Positions 41,804-50,436 of a DNA stretch of 50,436 nt are shown here, piece after piece. Source of the stretch: Sperchopsis tessellata (lineage: Eukaryota; Arthropoda; Insecta; Coleoptera; Hydrophilidae); the NCBI GenBank assembly GCA_033557685.1, contig JAWQRN010000023.1, positions 1-50,436 of the forward strand, written 5' to 3'. The first letter of the stretch is position 1. Each line of letters starts with the position of its first letter. Below the pieces are notes generated by a model. That model was not told the DNA's origin and ran no database searches. It saw only the letters and a program-made list of their open reading frames with translations. The translations under genes and the position numbers were made by a program.

Positions 41804-44800
41804 TTTCCACCCTCTCGATTAATTGCTGTAGTTTATATCAAAATATTATATAACTGTTTTTGTTTCTTAACGTATTCTCCAATTTCAATAACAATAATAA
41901 AAGAGAACAGCTATAATAATTTGGGATGAACTACATGGCTTATAAAATACTGAAAATTGTATGGATGATTGTATTTTTTCAAAATGTGTAGCTACTTAAG
42001 TCTATTTTTTTATATATAGCAATGGAAAAATTATATTTACAAATTGTTAAAATTCAAATTGTATTGGCTCCGTAAAATTTATTTTTCCATTTTAAATACA
42101 TGACCTTAAGCAATATAGTCCGGCCTATTTGTTGTAAATTATATCTAGATAATGCCAACTTGGGGAGTTTTTACTGGTATTTTGGTCACACTTATCGCTA
42201 AAGCAGATCACTGTCATTTAACAAATAAAACATCATGCATTATGTTTAATATCTCTGTTTATAACAAAGATATCATTTTAAAAACATCATCTCATAGCTA
42301 TTTGTTGTATGCATTTTGAATGTTAAATGTACATTCTGCTTTCTTTATGTGTGTTTTATGTGCTTAATTTCGTTTCCTCCCCATGTATTTGTTTTGAGAA
42401 AATGTTTCCACAAAAAATTAAAAAAAAATCTTATTGAAAAAACATTAAAAAATCTTGTTACCTAATACGTTTATTATTATTACAATTATTACTTAAGTTT
42501 TTGTATTTTTGTAGTGTTTTAAAAAGTGTTAGTGATCCAATGGACTGAAATCTAACGATGTTTTGGATCGTTGTGTATACTTTTAGATAGTAAATTTAAG
42601 CAGGATACAAAAATATTAATAATAACAGTAAAGTTTTGTACATATGTTAATAACTCAATCCATATTTATTCTATTAATAAATATTTTTGTGATTTCTTTC
42701 AATCTAATTAGATAGGTAGATATTTAGATATGAAATTTAAAAGAATTAATAAACTCAAAATTATAATTTTTTATAATATAAAATCCCAATAATTTGGTGA
42801 ATTTATTTTACCGAGTGTGTTAGGTTCTGTATTATTTCTTTCAGTTTAAATGATTACACAAAATTTATTGTGAAAAATAGATAGATTGTAAATTATATAA
42901 TAAATACTATATATAAAAAAAGAAATGTACAAGAAGACTAGTTGTAATATTTTTTTTTTGTATTGCATAGTTTCATATGTGAATTTTTAATATTATTTAT
43001 ATATGTAAATAAAGCTTAATGATGTTCGTAAATGACTATTAAAAAGAAACTTAAAAATACCTAGCACAGTGAGGTAACTTCAGTTGTTGCACATTTCATT
43101 TTTTTATATATGTATATTTCATGAAGCTATCTCAGGTTTTAAACGAACAGAAGTTATCTTGCTGTGCTAGTCGATATGAAATTATCAAATGTACATTTGA
43201 ATTAGATATATTCTAATAATATAATTTAAGGGTATGCTTGTATATCTCTTTGGGTAAAAGTAATACAAATTGTGCTCATTTGAAATATTAGAATTTATTT
43301 TAATTTATTTATCAATTCGATGACAGAAATTTTACTGGTTAATTCATTTTTCGTTTCATTATTTACACGTTTACTGCCAGTTGAAATCCATGGGAATCCT
43401 ATAAATTGTAAATAGACAAATCTTTTTTACTTGTTATGTATTTTGTTGTAACTTCAATTTGAAAAATATAATATTTATAATAAATACTGTTTTAGTTTTG
43501 TTTATTTTATTTTATTTTACACGTATTGCCTTTAAGCTATTGTAATCAGGTTAGTTTAAAAATCTGTATGAGTCTGCACATATTTATTAATAATTAAGTG
43601 TACTTTTAAATATAATAACTAATAATTTGCCACATTCTGCAAAACTGAATTGTTCATTAATTCAATATTAAATAAGGTTGGCTCTTACCAATATCACGAC
43701 CTTAGAATCGCATGGTTCTATCTGACATTTTCATAAAAATTGTAGTTTTTGTAAAATGAATTATTATCCGCATTAATTTACATTGAAAACCATATTAAAA
43801 GCATTAAACATGCTTTGATTCAGAAATAATATCCTAAAAATCTATATCTACAAGCTTTATTTTTTAAATTGTTCAGCAAGATTCTATATACTCACAAACG
43901 TGTATATAGAACCATGTTGTACCTTATACTGCAATAATTAACAGTCAATTAAATTACTTTATAACTCTGTAAAAAATAGTTTTGAATGCCTAATTATGAA
44001 GATTCTGCCTAAAAACATTTAAATGAAATTATGGAAACTAATACATTGTGGGTTGAATATTTAATTTATAAAGGTAAGTAATAGTATTTAAAATAAAAAG
44101 TTTAGACCTTAGTATAAATATGAATAAACAAAATGCAACTTTATAGGCTTTTATCTCGAGACCAGTAATTTGTCAATTAGAACTCCATAATTCTTAGGTC
44201 GTGATATATCATAGCAAGAGCTTTGAGTGTAATATATCAGTAAGATGTCATTAGTTTTTGCCAATGCCTTGGAACATCTTAATCATATTGAAATGCATTA
44301 AACCAATTCTAGTGACTAGTTAACAGTGACTTTGACTATTTAGTTCTAGATTAAGATGTCTATTCATAATTACAGTTTTGGTATGATTTAAGTAAACACG
44401 TATACAATCCAAGAAAGCAGCAGTTTTGACAGGTATATTGTTTAGCCAACGCACGAACTGCATCTTTTACCTTCGCATAGGTTCGTACAAGTGACAACCA
44501 CCCTGTTCAATGGGAAATGAGGGGTTGCATAACTTGCTATAAGCAAATTTCCAATTTTGTCTGCAACCAGCCTTGTTATTGTTTTGCAAACTTCTATTAT
44601 GTCATCTATATATAATAGATGCACACACTCTTTCTAATATATATTTATGTTTGTCAAACAGTACACAACCTACAAACTGTTAAAAACATCAAATTAAACC
44701 TACTGTTACGTAGTTTGTTTATAAATAGGATTTTTTTTTTTAGTCAACTGTAAACCTGCCTAGTCCAGGCTTAAAAACATGTACAAAATTGCTAAACTAA

Positions 44801-46779
44801 CACATACCCATCATTATTTTTTTATAATGTATTCATCTTAAATCTGTAAATACATTATAATTGCGACTACTAAGAGTATTAAAACTAATATGTACAAAGG
44901 TCATTGTCTCTGTCACAAACCACAACAATCTTACAGAGGAAATAGAAAAGAACCCCAAAAATGCCAGACTCAGAATTGCAGTAGATCAGTACCCAAATTT
45001 AAACAGCAATAAAATTGTACAAAATAAAGCAATATAAACTCAACAATTTTCACGTAAATATAAGTTGCCTATTACCAAATATCCAGAAGAAAATTGAGTT
45101 GATAATTCTGGATATATTGTATGAGAAGCGTACACTATATCTTATGAACTTTAATTTGCACTTTACTCAAATTATTATGTTGAATACATTGAACAAATAT
45201 GTAATATCCAGATATCTTCTTCTCTTGGTTAATGGCTAACAACCGAACTTCTGCATCAGATAATGGTATGATATTCCTTCCAAGAAATAACCTTCACATT
45301 TTGAAAATATGAAGCAATGAAACCTCTGTAGTGTCCTGTTACCAAGTTTTTAACATTTCTAATAAAAAAAGTAAACATTCTGTATACTGCATTAATTATA
45401 AATAGGTGTAGAGAATTCTTGCCTGAAAAATCAAACTCCTTTCAAGTGGAAAAGAAACTAAAGATGGTGGCTACAATAGACTTAATAAAAAGATGTTTAG
45501 ACGTCTCCAGGTGAATGGAATTAAGGTCTCTCAGGTAGTTGAATGTAATTATGAATCTTGGATGGCTTCTTAGTACCTCAGAACTACCACAGTATTAATG
45601 TTTGCTGGAGATCCTTTATATTTCCCCAAAAAAAATCTAGGCACCCACTGAGATTTAATACATTACCACACTATACTAAATTTTTGACCTAGACATGAGA
45701 AAATATAGTTTGTGGTCTGAATTAATCAGTGCTTTAGAATGAAATATTTTCCTTCAAGTATAAATATAAACTCGCCATAAAATATCCAATGTTAAACAAT
45801 TGTGTAGATTTGTCAGTACCTATTAAAAATCTTATTCTCAAGTAAAATGAAAGTTGACAATGTCTTAGAATAAAAAGATCTCATTTCTAAAAATGTATAT
45901 ACCTGATATATTATCACTTAATTCTATTACAGTCCCTTTTAGTGACAATTCTGAGTTCAGTTCTTTAAAGGTTTTATGTGTCCAAACTGCTAATGACTTG
46001 TCAATACCAAAATGCTTTTTTTTATTATTTTTTACCCCAAAACTTTCTCTACACCAATGGTTAACTTTTTAAATTTTAACACAAAAATGTACATATTTAT
46101 TATTTTTTGTCACCAATATTAGAAAAATAATAGTAATTTTTTGTGCCAACTTTATCAAATTAATTTTCCAACAAAATATTGACAAAATATCTTTCTTGAA
46201 AATATCCTTTGTAATGGTTGACAAAGCATTACTGCTTTTTCTCACAAAACTATTTGTGAGTATGTGTCAGAACAGTATTTTTTTTTTTAAATTGAAGTAA
46301 AACCTGTCTTTTTCTAACTGAACTGGAAAATCATTTTCTAGAATTAACCATTGAGGAAACTAAATATAGTGTAAAGATTGAAAATTCTAATCTTTTAAAT
46401 GTTAAATTTATGTGTATCAATTTTTTGTTAATTTAGGTCATATGTGAGCTAGCCTTTATTAATTACATCTACTGAGAATTCTAATAGAGATTTAGAGGTG
46501 TTCCAACAATATGAACGAATACCGCACAAAAAAAATACATTGACAACTTATCTACTATATACATGTTTAGAGGACATTCAGTAAAAGAAAGGTAACATGA
46601 TCTCAATGTTATAAGATTTTTTTTTGTTATATAGCAAATAAGTCTGATATTTTTTGTTTGAAATAAATATTGGTTTGTTAAATTAACTCATAAAGATGTT
46701 TTATTAGATTAATTTCACACAATTTAAAAGTATTGACAAACTTCTTATATATTACACAGTGATGGTGGGGGTGCATCAG
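41804..46779. other. No recognised gene; possible 3' UTR at left
   Basis: Very A+T-rich. The left part could be 3' UTR of the candidate exon at 41723. AATAAA at 43008-43013 is one of many possible poly(A) signals. No exon or named repeat recognised. Confidence 0.4.
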
Positions 46780-47060
46780 TGTTACTAATGGTCTTGAATG
46801 TATCTTTGAATTTCTATAATAACTTCTAGCATGTTGAGCCTGGATTCTTGCTTTCTGCGTTTATTATTTAAATTGAACGATTTCGTATGGTATCATTTTC
46901 TGGTATAATGTGATTTGCTACAGATGACTTGGATGTTGTCTTTATTTTTGTTGTATTCATAGAGATGTTCTTTGAATCTTATTTGAAAAGTTTTACCAAT
47001 TTGTCCAAGGTATATCGTGTTCTTACACATTTCACGGTTTAACATACAGACTCCTCTCTT
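46780..47060 (-). pseudogene. Penelope-like GIY-YIG endonuclease relic (family 2)
   Basis: The minus strand reads CMLNREMCKNTIYLGQIGK then TFQIRFKEHLYEYNKNK, and after a stop RRKQESRLNMLEVIIEIQR. This matches the C-terminal GIY-YIG nuclease of Penelope-like retroelements: Cys-bearing loop, the YLGQ(T)G core, the TRFKEH arginine helix and a downstream LE..I region. It differs clearly from the pair at 48.3-49.4 kb (GKVYIGE), so it is a different family. Stops and the missing reverse transcriptase show a short dead fragment. Confidence 0.6.
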
Positions 47061-48269
47061 TTACAACATATCGAATAGAAAGAAAACAGTTACTACTATT
47101 AGGATATTGGGAAAAATAAATTAAATTATTTATTAATTAAAAAAATGGATATAATTGGTATAATAAATTTATAATTAATACTACTTTAAAAAAAAATTCT
47201 TGCCATTGCACTTTTCCTAATAATAAAGTTCTGTAATTCTACTTTAAATCCTAATTTGTGTAAAGTTTTTATATCTGGAAGGACACTACTTTTCCAGTTG
47301 ATTGTATAGCTGAATTATTAGTCCGATTTTACATTTAAGAGTTCAGATGGAACATATGTAGTTCATTTACGGTTATATATTTTAAGAACGTCTGTTTTCA
47401 GACATAGTTAATACACCATGTGAGGTACAAAAATTTACATTTTCATTTTGTCAGGAAATTGCTTCTTAGTCTGTTTCCTGCTTTCAAATTCTAGCTAATT
47501 ATGCTATTATATGTGATTAAACTTCTAATATTTATTGTGTGAAGTATTTACTAAAGGTAAGTTGAATTTTTAATTTCGATCTGCACATTACTGATTGAAT
47601 TACGGAACAGTTTCTTTATTAAATTTTTGTATTGCTTGAGGACAGTAATGGATTCCTCAATAGGTTGAATAGGCTAAAGCCTAAAGTGGTTTAGTTAGGT
47701 ACGACATTGTTCCACTTTGATTTCAAACATTGGATAATGGGCAGCTTAAGCTTTTAAGGTATGAATTGTTTGAATTTCGTAAGATTTCTATTTGGGAATC
47801 TCTTAGAACAATTGGCTGTTCATTTAATTTTCCCTGGTTGAGCACTGTTGGCTAGGTTCACTCATCTACCTTACTATTTTACCAGTACAGTGCTTTTCGT
47901 TAGAGATGTGAAAGTCTTAGATGACATTAGTATGGACACTGTCTCACAAACTATAGTAGTGCACCTTACCAATTCAGCTTATCAAATCTTATTAGTGACA
48001 GAGCCTTCTACTTACTATTAATTACTGCTACCTTCTGAAGAATTGACATGCAAAAATGTTTAAGTATAGACGCAACTCTGCAGTTACCCAAACTTGTCAG
48101 AGGGATTTACTTTCCATTTGGAATGACATTTTACTGTTCTTCAGTTGCAATTTAATAATTCTTCTTTAATAACCACTAAAGATGACTACAGTTTCCATCT
48201 GAAAGACTGTGGAATATTTCTCTAGCAATAGTCATTTAAGAAGTAACAACTTACATCACAATTAAATGT
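47061..48269. other. No recognised gene
   Basis: A+T-rich DNA between two Penelope-like relics. I see no reverse transcriptase or conserved exon. Confidence 0.45.
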
Positions 48270-48411
48270 AATAGATTTCCACGGTTATTATCTATATGAA
48301 TGTTCTTTCCGAGTGGACACCATGTAGAGGTTCTGATAAGTGCCGACGTTTTTTTCACTGTTGCAAGGGACATTTTTAAGGCGAGTTATGTTACTTCAAT
48401 GAATGAATTCA

Positions 48412-48800
48412 CTACACTGATCCAAACTCGGCCGAATCATGCTTATATAGGCAAGGACTGGAGTGGGGGATGTGCCCTATGTGGAGCCGTTGCATTCGGA
48501 TGGTTGTGATCTTCTGAGCGAAGGGAAGTTGAAAAACATTGTCCGTATTAACATTGTTGGGGTGATTATAGAACTCAATGGTGTCTCTGAATTTTCTGGG
48601 GAAATAAGAAAGCTCACAAGCCAAGACCTTAGTATTTTGAAACATAATGGTATGACCTGTTTCATGACCATGTTCAGCCACAGCTGATTGATTAATATGA
48701 TCAAGACGAGTACAGCTTTCGTGCTACTTTAAATGAGAAGCAATAGTATGCTTAATTTCTCCGATATAGACCTTACCACAGGAACAAGGGACCTGATAAA
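48412..48800 (-). pseudogene. Penelope-like GIY-YIG nuclease fragment, copy 1
   Basis: The minus strand reads YQVPCSCGKVYIGE, HTIASHLK, a stop, then HESCTRLDHINQSAVAEHG, HETGHTIMFQNTKVLACE and LSYFPRKFRDTIEFYNH, ending in a Pro/Ser/His-rich tail. This is the Penelope-type GIY-YIG endonuclease, including the CPCG-type Cys pair, VYIGE core, H..H..AVAEH and ETGH motifs. One internal stop is visible. Confidence 0.78.
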
Positions 48801-48849
48801 AATACTCCTGAACTGAAAGCAACAGCTTACCTACCATTCGGGCAAAATT

Positions 48850-49380
48850 TCCCGCGTACTAAGAAAATTTGCTATCAAAACAATATTCTCCCCAATCCAA
48901 CAGATCTCGCAAGTAGTCCCTTCTTCAAAAGATGTAATTCCAATGCAAAGTGAAGGGGTTTATCAGGTCCCTTGTTCTTGTGGTAAGGTCTATATCGGAG
49001 AAGGTAAGCGTACGATTGTTACTCGTTCAAAGGAGCACGAACGCTGTACTCGTCTTCGTCATATTAACCAATAAGCTGTAGCTGAACATCGTCATAAAAC
49101 AGGTAATACCATTATGTTCCATGATACTGAGTTCTTGGCTCGTGAGCCTTCTTATTTTCACAGAGAATTAAGAGAAGCCATTGGAATCTATAATCGCCCC
49201 AGCAGTATTAATTGGGACGATGATTTTCAACTTCCCATCGCTTGGAGGATCACCCTCGCTCGTTTCTCTACTCCTGCACTCAGTAGTGCACATCCCCCAC
49301 TCAGTAGTGTACATCCCCCACTCCAGTCCTTGCCTATATAAGCATAAACCAGCCGAGTTTAGATCAGTGCAGTAAATTCA
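48850..49380 (+). pseudogene. Penelope-like GIY-YIG nuclease fragment, copy 2
   Basis: Reads AIKTIFSPIQQISQVVPS, KDVIPMQSEGVYQVPCSC, GKVYIGEGKRTIVTRSKEH, a region ending HINQ, a stop, then AVAEHRHKTGNTIMFHD, EFLAREPSYFHRELREAIG and FQLPIAWR. The upstream linker between reverse transcriptase and nuclease (KTIFSP) is partly kept. Near 49277-49318 a 21-bp unit (CACTCAGTAGTGYACATCCCC) is repeated twice. One in-frame stop. Confidence 0.78.
49277..49318. repeat. 21-bp tandem duplication in the Penelope-like 3' region
   Basis: Two copies of CACTCAGTAGTGYACATCCCC, absent from the inverted partner at 48.4 kb. Confidence 0.85.
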
Positions 49381-49490
49381 TTCGTTGAAGTAACATAACT
49401 TGCCTTGGAAATGTTCCTTGCAACAGTGGACTTAACTTCTGCACTTATTAGAGCCTCTTCATATTTTTTTTTTGATGCATATACAAATGG

Positions 49491-50016
49491 ATTGAGCAGG
49501 TCTATGTTAAAATTGTTTTCAAACTGAAAGGTAAAGGATCTGAATCTGAGCCTCCAGAAAAATTGAGATCACTTAAACTACTTCATTCAAGATGTATCTG
49601 TAGATAACCATACTACCTCTGTCGTTCCATAGGTCTACTAATTATCTATTGTCAAACTCCGGATATATCTCCTTGACTCTTTAACACGAAGATCAAGTGA
49701 CAGCACCTTTAATACGAATGCATCCTCCTCTGAACTTGTTTTAGCTTAGAAATGAGTACATTAAATTTGATTGTAGGCCACTATATCCTAACTATAAGAA
49801 CATTTCTTATTATACAATATTTGAATAGTTATTTACTATTATGTTCAGATGCTCTTTATATTCCACACAATTTCTTGTATTCTGTACCAATGTCCACACC
49901 TAGTATATTTTATATATGTCTTCTTACTTTCCTATATTAACCAACAATGATGATGGATATACTGGTCTGTTCTTGAAATTTAATTAAATTTAAGTAAAAG
50001 AGTTTATGCAAGATAA
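49491..50016. other. No recognised gene
   Basis: Nothing recognised between the Penelope-like pair and the terminal palindrome. Confidence 0.45.
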
Positions 50017-50432
50017 ATTATTCTTATTTCAGCATCAATGTCATAAAAAATGTTTAAATGTGGGTGGTCTCTATTACTTACTGTTTTAAATCCACTCAGA
50101 AGACCGTTCATGTTGAGGTTTTATCCTATTCGCCAAAAACAACCACCTCAGCTGGGTTTAACCAGCAATCCTTAGCTCCACAGCCCAACAACTATATTTT
50201 TCTTGTTTCATAAAAAACATAATTCCAAATAAATTAAAATTTACTATTAAAGGATAGTTATTGGGCTGTGGAGCCAAGGATTGCTGCTTAAACCCAGCTG
50301 AGGTGGTTGTTTTTTGCGAATAGGATAAAACCTCAACATGAACGGTCTTCTGAGTGGATTTAAAACAGTAAGTGATAGAGACCATGCACATTTAAACTTC
50401 TTTTATAGCATTGATGCTGAAATAAGAATAAT
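50017..50432. mobile_element. Long near-perfect palindrome (fold-back MITE candidate)
   Basis: Arms of about 179 nt (50017-50195 and 50254-50432) with a 58-nt spacer. The outer ends read ATTATTCTTATTTCAGCATC and its complement; the inner ends read CCACAGCCCAACAACTAT and its near complement. The arms differ at only a handful of positions plus one or two indels. The arm centre is G+C-richer than the neighbourhood (CAACCACCTCAGCTGGGTTT). No coding capacity apart from a palindrome-derived frame. The window ends 4 nt beyond the right arm, so target-site duplication cannot be judged. Confidence 0.8.
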
Positions 50433-50436
50433 ATAT

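Larger units (their letters stand above)
48270..49490. mobile_element. Inverted pair of Penelope-like 3' fragments
   Basis: Two copies of the 3' part of one Penelope-like family, head to head. The minus-strand copy runs from about 48800 down to 48270, and the plus-strand copy from about 48806 up to 49490. Each has the GIY-YIG nuclease C-terminus, a TATATAAGC/GCTTATATA segment next to CCAGTCCTTGCC, and at the outer edge the hairpin-GAAAC type terminal motif (48342-48382 and 49403-49441). The central junction near 48800-48806 cuts the minus copy just upstream of the nuclease, while the plus copy extends slightly further 5'. Penelope-like elements often insert with partial inverted copies (established for the class), which would explain the layout. 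No reverse transcriptase domain is present. Confidence 0.8.

Noticed and set aside
44442..44624. Mixed-composition patch with a 60-codon minus-strand frame
   Set aside because: No domain, no splice sites of note, no repeat partner seen.
50158..50391. 77-codon minus-strand frame
   Set aside because: Produced by the palindrome itself; it reads from one arm through the spacer into the other.

Overview
This window is a strongly A+T-rich stretch of an insect-type nuclear genome. It shows spliced eukaryotic genes with GT..AG introns, very long repeat-filled introns, and animal transposon families: Jockey- and I-clade LINEs, Penelope-like elements, Tc1/mariner, pogo-like and TTAA-flanked MITEs, and a tRNA-derived SINE. 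The protein most resembles insect cyclin T. I cannot name the species; the intron and repeat load suggests a large genome, probably of a hemimetabolous insect (inference).

The only gene I identify with confidence is cyclin T (CycT), the regulatory subunit of P-TEFb with CDK9, on the + strand. Five coding exons are resolved: 18467-18682, 27916-28083, 28139-28367, 28420-28516 and 28668-31069. They join in frame into 1036 codons plus a TAG stop, with a poly(A) signal at 31161. The first roughly 45 residues, upstream of the first cyclin repeat, are not seen; they lie in an unrecognised short exon or beyond the left edge. Intron sizes contrast strongly: one of 9.2 kb carrying a SINE and a whole LINE, then introns of 55, 52 and 151 bp.

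Left part (1-18.4 kb): 1-7.8 kb holds nothing I recognise except simple repeats. A 5'-truncated Jockey LINE lies at 7.8-10.0 kb (-). A Tc1 relic split by a fold-back element lies at 10.4-11.5 kb. Then come a palindromic repeat (13.5-14.06 kb), a CAG..CTG element (14.29-14.96 kb) and a second Tc1 relic (15.2-16.35 kb). Two coding-looking minus-strand segments at 16.6-16.96 and 17.66-17.80 kb have unknown identity.

Middle (18.4-31.4 kb): CycT, with a SINE at 19.9-20.2 kb and an almost complete but dead I-clade LINE at 21.44-26.3 kb (-) in its large intron.

Right part (31.4-50.4 kb): mostly non-coding, with several non-autonomous elements (34.5, 37.5 and 39.3 kb), a hammerhead-like RNA motif between TA microsatellites (41.0 kb), a G+C-rich candidate terminal exon (41.72-41.80 kb), two kinds of Penelope-like GIY-YIG relics (46.8 and 48.3-49.4 kb) and a nearly perfect 179-nt-arm palindrome at the right edge.

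The most interesting thread is a dispersed motif of about 40 nt, a short GUCC/GGAC hairpin followed by GAAAC, seen eight times. It occurs at both ends of the inverted Penelope-like pair, in both arms of two fold-back elements, and as two solo relics. It links the fold-back elements to the Penelope-like elements and resembles a degenerate hammerhead ribozyme core.
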